A stretch of DNA of 31,972 nt from contig DATLEZ010000097.1 in assembly GCA_035525055.1 (NCBI GenBank), positions 1 through 31,972 on the forward strand, in the 5' to 3' direction. Positions 23,187-31,616 of the stretch are shown one piece after another. The notes under the pieces are model-generated. The model ran no database searches. It saw only the letters and a list, made by a program, of their open reading frames with translations, and was not told the DNA's origin. Positions within the stretch are counted from its first letter, which is position 1. Each line of letters starts with the position of its first letter. This DNA comes from DATEEG01 sp035525055 (GTDB lineage: Bacteria; Actinomycetota; Acidimicrobiia; Spongiisociales; ZC4RG35). A program made the translations under genes and the position numbers.

Positions 23187-24016
23187 CGACCCCTTCCGAG
23201 AATCAGGATGCCCCAACGGCCCAGGCCTGTTACCGACACTCGGATCGGCCCACGTTTCTTTCATGTGCGCAGTGCGGCAACCCGATCTGTCCGGAATGCG
23301 CGGTCCAGGGGACCGTTGGTCAGTTCTGCCCCGACTGTGCCCGTCTGCGAGGCCAACAAAAGGTGGTGAAGGCGCGGACCACGCGAGGATCGATGGCGCG
23401 GAGCGCCCCGGCCACCTTTACCTTTATGGCCATCGCCATCGGGATCTTCGGCGTGACTCGGGTCTCGGATCCCATCTTCGCGGAAGTCTTCGGCCGCTTT
23501 GCGCAGTTCAATGAACTCGTGTCACGAGGAGACTGGTACCGGATCTTCACCCCGGTTCTGGTCCACGCCAACCTCACCCACATTCTGTTCAACATGTACG
23601 CGCTCTATCAGCTCGGCCCCGCGATCGAGGCAAGGGTCGGGATACCGTCTTACGTGGGACTGCTGCTTGCCGCCGCCGGATGGGGCGGCACTTTCGCCTA
23701 TCACCTGGGTGGGCCTGAGGACGCCCTGGTAGGTGCCTCCGGGGCGATCTTCGGACTATTCGGGCTTTGGCTCCACTCCGCCTTCCGGCTGCGCGACACC
23801 GCATTCGGCCGGAACCTCCTCTCCGGCCTTGGCTTCACCCTGGCGTTGAACATGGCATTGCCGTTCCTGATCCCCGGCATTTCTTGGCAGGGCCATCTCG
23901 GGGGCCTGATCGCCGGGGTCCTGATCGGTGAGCTGTGGAGCCGGGTCAAGCGCCCGCAAAGGCCGCTTGCGGCCTTTGGGATGGCGGCCCTGGCAGTCGT
24001 GGCGGTGCTGGTTTAG
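23183..24016 (+). CDS. Rhomboid intramembrane protease with N-terminal zinc ribbon
   Basis: This is a rhomboid-family serine protease that cuts within or next to membrane helices. Residues 16-52 hold a Cys/His-rich module (Cys16, His19, Cys28, Cys31, Cys36, Cys39, Cys49, Cys52) that resembles a B-box-type zinc finger on the cytoplasmic side. The rhomboid core follows: HANLTHILFNMYAL, the GASGAIFG motif with nucleophile Ser186, and ISWQGHLGG with His238, across about six to seven helices. Both catalytic residues are present, so it should be active. GTG at 23183 overlaps the rluD stop. The natural substrate is unknown. Confidence 0.9.
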   Translation: MTTPSENQDAPTAQACYRHSDRPTFLSCAQCGNPICPECAVQGTVGQFCPDCARLRGQQKVVKARTTRGSMARSAPATFTFMAIAIGIFGVTRVSDPIFAEVFGRFAQFNELVSRGDWYRIFTPVLVHANLTHILFNMYALYQLGPAIEARVGIPSYVGLLLAAAGWGGTFAYHLGGPEDALVGASGAIFGLFGLWLHSAFRLRDTAFGRNLLSGLGFTLALNMALPFLIPGISWQGHLGGLIAGVLIGELWSRVKRPQRPLAAFGMAALAVVAVLV

Positions 24017-24035
24017 GCGATCCGCCGTTCCTCTT

Positions 24036-24155
24036 CTGGCACCCAAATTTGGCGCGTGGCTCCCGCGCTTTTCGAAATTCGGCGTGACGCCCCCGGAATC
24101 CGGGGATTGGTGCGCCAGATTTGCTGAGGACCGAGCTTGGTGCGCCAAATTTGCG
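24036..24155. repeat. AAATTTGG-rich element, copy 1
   Basis: This ~120-bp element aligns along its length with copy 2 at 25119-25239, in the same orientation. Shared blocks in order are a perfect palindrome CCAAATTTGG (24043-24052), CTCCCG, a GCTTTT run with AAAT and GGC, a hairpin around CCCGGAAT, GCCA.ATTTGC, GAG and a terminal CGCCAAATTT. Here the hairpin is the near-perfect palindrome CCCCGGAATCCGGGG (24091-24105). It ends next to the stop codon of the nuclease gene. Confidence 0.8.
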
Positions 24156-24156
24156 C

Positions 24157-25077
24157 TTAGACGCGGGCGGTCAATGCTGCGACGACCGCCCCTACAACGT
24201 ACCCCGGGGCGGCGAAGACGTCCCAAGCAGTGAATCGCAGAATGCGATAGCCCTCCAGCACCAGATCGTTCTGCTGGCGTCGATCCTTGCGGAATGCACT
24301 TTGATTGTTGTGATATCGCTCACCATCGAGTTCGATGATGAGCTTGATGTCGGGATAGACGAAGTCAACTCGCGCAATCCATCGACCGCCGCGTTTGGAG
24401 ATGTTGACCTGTGGGGCCGGTACGTCGATTCCCGCAGCCCGCATGATTCGGACGAACTCATCTTCGAGCTGGCTCTCGGTGAGGTTGGACCAGCCAAGTC
24501 GATTGGCCAGGACGATCCGCATCGGCCCTACGCCGTTGCGACCCCTGCGAGCGACCCGGTGCAATACAGCTGCCACTCGCTGGTCGGTTGTGAGCCGGAG
24601 CCGAACGGCCTCGCCCAGGCATCGCTCGGCCATGCCCTCACCCCACGGAACGCCCACGTCGACCAGGCAGCGAGCTACGGAGGTACTCGGGATTCCCTGG
24701 ATCTCGGCGACGTCGTCACCGGTCAGATCTGTCGAGCGATGGATCACGTGGTCACGATCGGGCCGCCCGCGTTGTGGCGAGGTGACTTCGATGACCCGTG
24801 GACGTTTCGCCAGGCCACACAGGTGTGCCGCCGTGGCGTGCGAGGCGACGGCCCCCGTCCCTGATCCGAACACGGCGATGGCGACGGACCGTTCCCAGGT
24901 CGCAGGCGCTGTCGGCATCAGGTAGACCTCCGGCAAAGGTCGGTCCCAGGCCCCGTTGTCCACTCGACGGGAGATCGCCGATCGTGAGAAACCGGCATCA
25001 AGAGCGTGCTTTCGGGTGAAGACACCATGGTGTCGGGCTGCTTCGGCGGTAAGGCGGAGGAGGCGTCCGTTGTCCAT
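24157..25077 (-). CDS. AbiEi-like winged helix plus DUF559 nuclease-like protein
   Basis: The 306-residue protein has two recognisable parts. Residues about 1-58 (RLTAEAARHHGVFTRKHAL, then GFSRSAISRRVDNGAW...EVYLMP) match the AbiEi-type antitoxin winged helix. A middle segment (SHATAAHLCGL, VIHRSTDL, GIPSTSVARCLVDVG) is typical of the same actinobacterial family. Residues about 205-300 form a DUF559/Vsr-like PD-(D/E)XK fold with ARVDFVYPD, LIIELDGERYH and the FRKDRRQQNDL segment. No partner toxin gene is adjacent, so a classic type IV toxin-antitoxin role is not supported. I use the ATG at 25077 since the 52 residues upstream are encoded by repeat DNA. It sits alone, opposite to both neighbours, between two copies of a 120-bp element. 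Confidence 0.8.
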   Translation of the reverse strand: MDNGRLLRLTAEAARHHGVFTRKHALDAGFSRSAISRRVDNGAWDRPLPEVYLMPTAPATWERSVAIAVFGSGTGAVASHATAAHLCGLAKRPRVIEVTSPQRGRPDRDHVIHRSTDLTGDDVAEIQGIPSTSVARCLVDVGVPWGEGMAERCLGEAVRLRLTTDQRVAAVLHRVARRGRNGVGPMRIVLANRLGWSNLTESQLEDEFVRIMRAAGIDVPAPQVNISKRGGRWIARVDFVYPDIKLIIELDGERYHNNQSAFRKDRRQQNDLVLEGYRILRFTAWDVFAAPGYVVGAVVAALTARV

Positions 25078-25118
25078 CAGATCGTCGTATCGCGTGTCCC
25101 GGCCTACCTGCAAGACCC

Positions 25119-25239
25119 CTGGTGCTCCCCAAATTTGGTGCCCCGCTCCCGGCTTTTTCAAAATCTGGCCCACCAGTCCCGGAATGCGGGAGTGTGGGGC
25201 CAAATTTGCCAAAGAGCGAGACCCACGCGCCAAATTTCG
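25119..25239. repeat. AAATTTGG-rich element, copy 2
   Basis: This is a second copy of the element at 24036-24155, in direct orientation, beginning 42 bases upstream of the nuclease start. It has CCAAATTTGG at 25129-25138, a hairpin TCCCG (25177-25181) with CGGGA (25187-25191), GCCAAATTTGC at 25199-25209 and CGCCAAATTTCG near 25228-25239. The outer hairpin pair is T-A here and C-G in copy 1. Open frames through it (PKFGA, FSKSG and similar) are spurious N-terminal extensions of dnaE and of the nuclease. Confidence 0.8.
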
Positions 25240-25298
25240 AGGGCGGATTTGGGTCGCAGCCCGGGACGCGTGACGCGACTACGGTGGGAGTTACACCC

Positions 25299-28200
25299 AT
25301 GTCGTTCGCCCACCTCCACCTTCACACCGAGTTCTCGATGCTCGATGGGGCGGCCCGGGTCAAGGATGTGGTGGCAGCGGCCGCCGCCGACGGCCAGCCC
25401 GGCATCGCCATCACCGATCACGGTGTGATGTACGGGGTGGTCGATTTCTACAAGGCCGCCAAGGCAGCCGGGGTCAATCCGATCATCGGAATCGAGGCCT
25501 ACGTCGTAGATGGTTCCCGTTTCGACCGGCCGCGCGGCAGCGAGAACCTTCGCTATCACATGACTCTTCTGGCCGTCAATCAAACCGGCTATCGCAACTT
25601 GATGAAGCTTTCATCCAAGGCCTACCTCGAGGGTTACTACTACAAGCCTCGGATGGACACAGAGTTGCTGGCGGCCCACTCCGAAGGCATCGTCGCCACC
25701 TCCGGATGTTTGGGCGGGCCGGTGGCCAAACGCCTTGCTCCGGACGCATCGAGTGAAGACGGGCAGGCGGGAGCGGCCAGAGATTTCGAGGGCGCCCTCA
25801 AGGCGGCGTCCCACTATCAGGACATCTTCGGTCGCGACAACTTCTTCATCGAGATCCAGGATCACGGGATCGAGGCACAGCGCCGGATCATGCCCGACCT
25901 GATCGATATCGCCCGCCAGATGGGCGCCCCGTTGCTCGCCACCAACGACGCCCATTACACCCGCAAGGACGAAGCTTCCAGTCACGACGTCTTGCTTTGC
26001 ATCCAGACCGGATCCAACAAGGACGACGCCAATCGCCTTCGCTTCGAAGGTCAAGACTTCTATCTGAAGACCGCCGCGGAGATGAGGGCGATCTTCCCCG
26101 AAGATCAGTATCCGGGGGCATGTGATAACACCCTCTTGATTGCAGAGCGAGCCAAAGTCGAACTCGAGTTCGGACGCATCCTGCTGCCACAGTTCACCGT
26201 TCCCGAGGGCTTCACCGAACGTACCTACCTTGAGCATCTGGTGTACACGGGCGCCCAGCGCCGCTACGGCGATCCTCTCCCCGAGGTGGTGAGAGATCGG
26301 ATCGCCTCCGAGCTCGCTGTCATCGTTGACATGGGTTTCCCCGCCTACTTCCTGATCGTCTGGGACCTCATCCGTTACGCCCGCGAGCGCAAGATCAGAG
26401 TCGGGCCCGGCCGCGGTTCCTCAGCAGGATCGATCGTTGCGTACTGCCTCCGGATCACGGACCTCGATCCGATCGAGCACGGCATGATCTTCGAGCGCTT
26501 CCTGAATCCCGGCCGGTTACAGCTTCCCGACATCGACATGGACTTCGACGAGCGCTATCGCTCCGATGTCATCCGCTACGCCGCCGAGAAGTACGGGTCC
26601 GATCACGTTGCCCAGATCGTCACCTTCTCGACCATCAAGGGCAAGCAGGCTTTGCGGGATGCCGCCCGCGTTCTCGGGCATCCCTATTCGATAGGCGACC
26701 GGCTGGCCAAAGCGATGCCGCCCGCCATTCTCGGAAAGGAAGCGACCCTCGATCAGTGCCTTACCCAACCGCCCCCCGAGGCCGACTCCGAGGTTAAGGA
26801 CTGGTACTCGAACGCCACCGAGCTCCGGGAGTTATACAAGTCGGACACGATTCTGAAAGAAGTGGTCGAGGTGGCCCGGGGCCTGGAAGGTCTCCGCCGA
26901 CAGGATTCGATTCACGCCGCCGCCGTGGTGATCTCACCCAACCCGTTGACGGACCTTGTTCCCGTTCAACGAAAAGGTGAAGACGCCGAAATCGTCACTC
27001 AGTACGAGATGTACGGGATCGAGTCGCTCGGGTTGCTCAAGATGGATTTTCTTGGGCTTCGCAACCTCTCGATCATCGAGCGAACTCTCGAGTTGATCAA
27101 AGAAGGCCAGGGCATCGACGTCGACATCGACGGAATCAGCCTCGACGACCAGGCTGCCTACGACCTCATCCGCCGCGGTGAGACGGTTGGTGTGTTTCAA
27201 CTCGAGGGGAGCGGCTTGCGGTCGCTGATCCGCGCTCTGCAACCGGACCAGTTCGAAGACTTGATCGCATTGGTGGCCCTCTATCGGCCGGGTCCCCTGG
27301 GCCAGAACATGCATACCGCCTACGCAGACCGGAAGAACGGCCGGGCCAAGGTGGAGTTCCCCCATCCCGCCACCGAGTCGATCCTGGCCCGAAGCTACGG
27401 CATCATCGTCTACCAGGAACAGGTGATGCAGATCGCTCAGGCCGTGGCCGGCTACACCATGGCCGAAGCCGAGGACCTGCGGCGAGCCATGGGCAAGAAG
27501 GTGAAAGCGGCCATGCACGCCCAGCGCGAGAAGTTCGTGGCGGGATGTGTTGCTCAGGGGTATACACCCGAGGTCGGGGCCAATCTCTTCGACACGATCG
27601 AGCCGTTCGCCGGATACGGCTTCGTCCGCTCCCACGCAGCTTGCTACGGCTACATCGCCTATCAGACGGCATGGCTAAAAGCCCATCATCCGGCTGAGTA
27701 CATGGCGGCGCTCCTTACCGCTACCAAGCGCGACAAGGAGCGCACCGCGGTCTACCTCGCCGAGTGTCGGTCGATGGGCGTCGAGGTGATGGTCCCCGAC
27801 GTCAATGAGTCGCAGATGGATTTTTCGGTCCACGAGGGAAAGATCCGGTTCGGGCTTTCGGCGATACGGAACGTGGGTGAGGGGGTTGTGGAGAAGATCA
27901 TCGACTCGAGAAAGGCGGATGGTCACTTCCGCGACTTCCACGACTTCGCCGATCGAGTCGACCCTCTGGTCCTCAACAAGCGCACGGTCGACTCATTGAT
28001 AAAGGCGGGAGCGTTTGACGGCGCCGGCCATCCTCGTAAGGCGCTGTGTCTCCAGTTCGAAGACCTGCTCGAAGCCACTCTCGAACGGCGACGCAACGAG
28101 GAGATGGGCCAATACTCCTTGTTCGGAGGCGACGCCATCGACGCCGAGCACACGCAGGCCGAAATCGCCGGCGACGAGTGGGCCCAGAAGTTGAAGCTCG

Positions 28201-28796
28201 CTTTCGAACGCGAGATGCTCGGGCTCTACGTATCCGACCATCCGCTGCTGGGGGTGGGCCCCACCCTCAAATCGCTGGGTCAACCGATCTCCGGTCTGGT
28301 CGAGCAGCAGGACCGGACCAGCGTCACGATTGGCGGTTTGGTCGGCTCGATCACCCGCCGCTTCACCAAGAAGGGCGAATTGATGCTCTTTTTCCAGTTG
28401 GAGGACCTGGAAGGGTCGGTGGAGGTGGTGGCGTTCCCCGGGGTGGTGAACGAGTCGGGCTCTCTCGTCACGGAAGATTCGGTTCTCGTCGTCAGAGGGC
28501 ACCTTGATCATCGGGGTGACGACGTCAAGGTGATCGCCAAGGAGATCAAAGAACTCAAGATCCAGGCCAACCTTGAAGTCCGCCTCGAGGTGCCGGCCCG
28601 ACGGTTGTCGACCGACCTGGTCGCCCAGTTGAAGGACATTCTCAGCCACCACCCGGGGCCGGCACCCGTGTTCCTCCACATGGTCTCCGACGACAAGCAC
28701 AAGGTGCTGAAGTTGGCCGACAGTCATTCGGTCGAGCCGCGATCGGCGCTCTACGCCGAACTCCGCGAACTCCTGGGACACCGGGCCGTTCTATGA
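25299..28796 (+). CDS. dnaE: DNA polymerase III alpha subunit DnaE1
   Basis: This is the replicative polymerase subunit. From the ATG at 25299 (GGGAG at 25286-25290) it has 1165 residues. The N-terminal PHP domain keeps all nine metal ligands known from mycobacterial DnaE1: His7, His9, Asp16, His41, Glu66, His87, Cys137, Asp217 and His219. The palm carries PDIDMDFDE near residue 410 and KMDFLG near 581; a helix-hairpin-helix region and an OB fold (about 1005-1090, VTIGGLVGSITRRFTKKG) follow. An intact PHP site means 3'-5' proofreading is probably done in cis, as in mycobacteria. The open frame extends upstream to 25122 through a repeat and that part should not be used. Confidence 0.97.
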   Translation: MSFAHLHLHTEFSMLDGAARVKDVVAAAAADGQPGIAITDHGVMYGVVDFYKAAKAAGVNPIIGIEAYVVDGSRFDRPRGSENLRYHMTLLAVNQTGYRNLMKLSSKAYLEGYYYKPRMDTELLAAHSEGIVATSGCLGGPVAKRLAPDASSEDGQAGAARDFEGALKAASHYQDIFGRDNFFIEIQDHGIEAQRRIMPDLIDIARQMGAPLLATNDAHYTRKDEASSHDVLLCIQTGSNKDDANRLRFEGQDFYLKTAAEMRAIFPEDQYPGACDNTLLIAERAKVELEFGRILLPQFTVPEGFTERTYLEHLVYTGAQRRYGDPLPEVVRDRIASELAVIVDMGFPAYFLIVWDLIRYARERKIRVGPGRGSSAGSIVAYCLRITDLDPIEHGMIFERFLNPGRLQLPDIDMDFDERYRSDVIRYAAEKYGSDHVAQIVTFSTIKGKQALRDAARVLGHPYSIGDRLAKAMPPAILGKEATLDQCLTQPPPEADSEVKDWYSNATELRELYKSDTILKEVVEVARGLEGLRRQDSIHAAAVVISPNPLTDLVPVQRKGEDAEIVTQYEMYGIESLGLLKMDFLGLRNLSIIERTLELIKEGQGIDVDIDGISLDDQAAYDLIRRGETVGVFQLEGSGLRSLIRALQPDQFEDLIALVALYRPGPLGQNMHTAYADRKNGRAKVEFPHPATESILARSYGIIVYQEQVMQIAQAVAGYTMAEAEDLRRAMGKKVKAAMHAQREKFVAGCVAQGYTPEVGANLFDTIEPFAGYGFVRSHAACYGYIAYQTAWLKAHHPAEYMAALLTATKRDKERTAVYLAECRSMGVEVMVPDVNESQMDFSVHEGKIRFGLSAIRNVGEGVVEKIIDSRKADGHFRDFHDFADRVDPLVLNKRTVDSLIKAGAFDGAGHPRKALCLQFEDLLEATLERRRNEEMGQYSLFGGDAIDAEHTQAEIAGDEWAQKLKLAFEREMLGLYVSDHPLLGVGPTLKSLGQPISGLVEQQDRTSVTIGGLVGSITRRFTKKGELMLFFQLEDLEGSVEVVAFPGVVNESGSLVTEDSVLVVRGHLDHRGDDVKVIAKEIKELKIQANLEVRLEVPARRLSTDLVAQLKDILSHHPGPAPVFLHMVSDDKHKVLKLADSHSVEPRSALYAELRELLGHRAVL

Positions 28797-28808
28797 GCGC
28801 CGTGGTCT

Positions 28809-28845
28809 GGATCCACAGCGAGACTCGTGTCTCGATCCCCGTTTT
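28809..28845 (+). terminator. Possible intrinsic terminator after dnaE
   Basis: CGAGAC (28819-28824) pairs with GTCTCG (28829-28834) across a TCGT loop. GGAT (28809-28812) can add pairs with ATCC (28835-28838) beyond a bulge, and a short T-run lies at 28842-28845. It lies in the convergent gap between dnaE and the HAD gene. The stem is short and the T-run weak, so confidence is limited. Confidence 0.4.
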
Positions 28846-28918
28846 GGCCCACTCCTCACATTGATTGGCAATCGACACCAGGGGAGCAAAACTCCGCGCC
28901 AAAAGCAGTGGTTGGGAT

Positions 28919-29695
28919 TTAGACCCGGCGGGCGTGCTCGACGATCCTGCCGTGGCGGCGGCCGAGCAGGTAGGTCCCGACCGCGACCGACACCGCCGCG
29001 GTCGAACTAGCACCCACGGCGATGGCCTGTTTGGTCTTGCGGGCGAAGACGACCACCGGCCATCCCCGATCATGCGCCACGTCCTCGAGTTCGCCGTCGG
29101 GGTTGACCGCTACCGGGTGCCCGACAGACTCGAGCATCGGAAGGTCGGATATTGAATCGCTGTATGCGTAGCAGGCTCCGAGGTCGTAACCGCGATCGGC
29201 TGCCAGCTTGAGGATCGCCTCGACTTTGCCGGCTCCATAGACGAAGGGCCCGTCGAGTTGATCGGTATAGTGGCCCTCGACCACCTTCGGCCTCGAGGCG
29301 ATGGCTCCGGTCATCCCAAGAGTGTCGGCCAGCGGCTGCACGATCTCCTGGGGAGAAGCCGACACGATCCAGGTGTCGCGACCAGCTTCGTGATGCATCC
29401 TGATCAGTTTCCGAGACTCGGGGCGAACCCGTGCAATCAGCCGTGGAAGCACTCGTCTCGCTACCTCGTCCAGCACTTCGACCGAGACGCCCTCCACCCG
29501 ACCGAGAAGCGCGGCCCTGGTGCCCTCGGTCTTGTCGCCCTTGTCGCCGAAGAGCTTGAAGCCAACGGCACCGGCAGCGAAGCGACCGATTTCAGGATTG
29601 CTGATCAAACCGGCCCTCCATGCCTCGACCCCGAACGGGAAGATCGACGCACCCGCGATCAGCGTGCGGTCGAGGTCGAAGAAAGCTGCTGGCAT
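28919..29695 (-). CDS. HAD-IB family phosphatase-like protein with C-terminal anchor
   Basis: The 258-residue protein is a haloacid dehalogenase superfamily member of the SerB-like IB subgroup. It has DLDRTL with nucleophile Asp7 and acid Asp9, a helical cap, SAS (motif II), a lysine in GAGKVEAIL and motif IV YSDSISDLPML. The C terminus has a hydrophobic segment (AIAVGASSTAAVSVAVGTYLL) followed by RRHGR, which may anchor it in the membrane. Substrate is unknown; related actinobacterial proteins are variously named phosphoserine phosphatase or CicA-like without proof. It is the last gene of an operon with two ArsA/Get3-like ATPases, 14 bases after the previous stop. Confidence 0.82.
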   Translation of the reverse strand: MPAAFFDLDRTLIAGASIFPFGVEAWRAGLISNPEIGRFAAGAVGFKLFGDKGDKTEGTRAALLGRVEGVSVEVLDEVARRVLPRLIARVRPESRKLIRMHHEAGRDTWIVSASPQEIVQPLADTLGMTGAIASRPKVVEGHYTDQLDGPFVYGAGKVEAILKLAADRGYDLGACYAYSDSISDLPMLESVGHPVAVNPDGELEDVAHDRGWPVVVFARKTKQAIAVGASSTAAVSVAVGTYLLGRRHGRIVEHARRV

Positions 29696-29709
29696 GTGTT
29701 CAAGTTACC

Positions 29710-30750
29710 TCACCAAAGGGCCGGCAACCCTTCAGTCTGTTGGAGCAGGTCGAGGAGGCTCTCGAGGTCGTTGGGAGCATCAGCCAGCCACGGAACCGTC
29801 ACCAAAGGTGCTTTGTATCTGGCTGCGAACTCGACCCGGGCATCGTGCTGACGCTGCGACTCGGACGCCCAGTGGGTCAAATTCTCGGCCAGTGCAAGGT
29901 TGGTAGCCGGTGGTGGAGAGGTGTTGGCCCAGCGGTCGGGCAGCGATCTGTTGAAGACCACCGCCACCGGAGGGGCGGCCACCTCTGGGAGCTCGAGAAA
30001 GAACCGGGTCGCTTCAGTCAATGGGGCGGGATCGGCGGTCGTAACCACCACCGTCGCCGCCTTTCGCAGATGTGAGTCGATCTCGCGCGATCGGCTGGCC
30101 ACGCCGTCGTAGGTGGTCCGCAGATCCATGAGGAACTGTGCAACCCGTTCCAATAGATCCGAGCCCAGGAGTTGATCGGCGAAGCGAAGCATTGGTCGGG
30201 CTCCGCGATTGAAGAAGAAGTTCCGCCCGGGAATTCGTCCACCCGTGAGCAGCCTCAGGAGACGTCCGCCCACCAGGTCCGCCATCTGAGCAGGTGAGGT
30301 GAAGAAGTCGATGCCACCGGCGGCGGGCGGAGTGTCGATGACGACTAGATCCCAGACCCTGGCGTCGAGATAGTTGGCGGCTTCTTCGGCCGCGGCGTAG
30401 GACTGCGATGCCGGGAAGTGGACGGTGGCTGCCTGGAAGAATTCATTGTTGACGAGACGGTCGGCCACGGCGGGATCGGCGTGTCGCCGGGCGAGGGTCT
30501 GCCATGACGCCGCCGCGTCGAGCATGGCCCCCCAGAGAAGGGGTTGGTCGGGGTGCTGGCGGGGCTCGCCGCCCAGTTCGAGTCCGAGCGCTCCTGCGAG
30601 TCGCTTGGCAGGGTCGACGGTCAGGACCAAAGTGCGCTTTCCCTCTGAGGCGGCCTTTACAGCCAGGCCGGCGGCAATGGTCGTCTTGCCGACGCCTCCG
30701 GCTCCGGTAATTACGATTGCCTTGGTTCGTGTGGCGGCTCGGGTGGTCAC
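29710..30750 (-). CDS. ArsA/Get3-like ATPase, larger partner
   Basis: The 346-residue protein belongs to the ArsA/Get3 group of deviant Walker ATPases. It has GAGGVGKTT at 16-24, LTVDPAKRLAGALG after the P-loop, VVIDTPPAAGGIDFF as switch II and a C-terminal SLLDLLQQ helix. The usual signature lysine (GKGGVGKT) is alanine here, unlike its partner. There is no metal-binding Cys pair, so arsenite pumping is unlikely. Paired genes of this kind in mycobacteria (Rv3679-Rv3680) have been called Get3-like and linked to tolerance of toxic metabolites; matching this pair to them is inference. It overlaps the partner gene by four bases. Confidence 0.85.
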   Translation of the reverse strand: MTTRAATRTKAIVITGAGGVGKTTIAAGLAVKAASEGKRTLVLTVDPAKRLAGALGLELGGEPRQHPDQPLLWGAMLDAAASWQTLARRHADPAVADRLVNNEFFQAATVHFPASQSYAAAEEAANYLDARVWDLVVIDTPPAAGGIDFFTSPAQMADLVGGRLLRLLTGGRIPGRNFFFNRGARPMLRFADQLLGSDLLERVAQFLMDLRTTYDGVASRSREIDSHLRKAATVVVTTADPAPLTEATRFFLELPEVAAPPVAVVFNRSLPDRWANTSPPPATNLALAENLTHWASESQRQHDARVEFAARYKAPLVTVPWLADAPNDLESLLDLLQQTEGLPALW

Positions 30751-31616
30751 TGCTTCGACCCCGCGCTGGAGTGTTCCCAGGCGTCAGCCATTCGGGCAGC
30801 CACTTCGCCCGGGGTCAAGAGGCCGAATAGGTAGGGGAGCTTGCGGGCTGGGGGAAGGCGCTTCATCCAGTCCTGCTGGTTTCGATAGAGCGAGCGGTGG
30901 AGGATGGCCGCCTCAGCCGCGACCCCGCTTCCCTTGGCATCCGTCTCGAGCCGGGAGAGGACCCGGTTAGTGACGATCGTGGGAGGCTCGACCAGGTTCT
31001 CGGAGCCAAGAAGCGCCATCGTCTCTTGGGTTTCGACGGTGGGGAGTTCTTCGGCCAGTGTCACCAGAACCAGTTCGGTGGTCTTCCGCGCCAGGAGCTG
31101 GCTCATCCACTCGGCCTGATGTCGGACCCGGCCCGAAGGGACCAGCTCGGCAATCGTCCGCGGGGCCCGGAGAAGCCCGGTGATCGCTCCGGTCGGCGGG
31201 CAGTCGGCCACCACCAGGTCGTATCCGCCGTGTTGCACCTCCCACAGGACCTTGCCGAGGGTGATCACTTCACGAACTCCGGGGGCCGTAGAGGCGAGGG
31301 CGTCAAAGGCGCGAGCCAGCGGTCCCATCGTGGCGAATTGAGGAACCCCGATCTGGACCTTGACGTACTCAGCGAGGGCCTTGGTGCGGTCGATAGTCAG
31401 GGCAGAGAGCCCCGGGCGAACCTCTCTTGGTTTGAACTCGAGGCGGCCTCCGCCAAGGTGGGCGGCTAACCCGCCGGCCCCAGTCACGTCGATCGCCAGC
31501 ACCCGCAGGCCCTGGCGATGGGCATAGAGAGCAAGCCCGGTGGCGATGGCAGATTTGCCGACGCCTCCCTTGCCGGAGACCAGCGTCAGGCGCCCGGGCT
31601 TGGTGCCGGATGTCAC
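30747..31616 (-). CDS. ArsA/Get3-like ATPase, smaller partner
   Basis: The 289-residue protein is the second ArsA/Get3-like ATPase of the operon. Its P-loop SGKGGVGKS (14-22) keeps the signature lysine that reaches across the dimer in this family. AIDVTGAGGLAAHLGG stands where VDPA usually is, and VVADCPPTGAITGLLRAP forms switch II. The C-terminal LLTPGEVAARMADAWE helix is short. Differences from the larger partner suggest a heterodimer with non-equivalent sites. Start and stop overlap its neighbours by four bases each (ATGA-type), a tightly coupled order of small protein, this ATPase, larger ATPase. Confidence 0.85.
   Translation of the reverse strand: MTSGTKPGRLTLVSGKGGVGKSAIATGLALYAHRQGLRVLAIDVTGAGGLAAHLGGGRLEFKPREVRPGLSALTIDRTKALAEYVKVQIGVPQFATMGPLARAFDALASTAPGVREVITLGKVLWEVQHGGYDLVVADCPPTGAITGLLRAPRTIAELVPSGRVRHQAEWMSQLLARKTTELVLVTLAEELPTVETQETMALLGSENLVEPPTIVTNRVLSRLETDAKGSGVAAEAAILHRSLYRNQQDWMKRLPPARKLPYLFGLLTPGEVAARMADAWEHSSAGSKQ

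Noticed and set aside
25078..25233. 52-residue extension of the nuclease protein
   Set aside because: It also reads through the element; the winged-helix family begins at about MDNGRLLRL.
25122..25298. N-terminal extension of DnaE
   Set aside because: It is encoded by the 120-bp element; the PHP domain begins right after the ATG at 25299, which has a good ribosome site.
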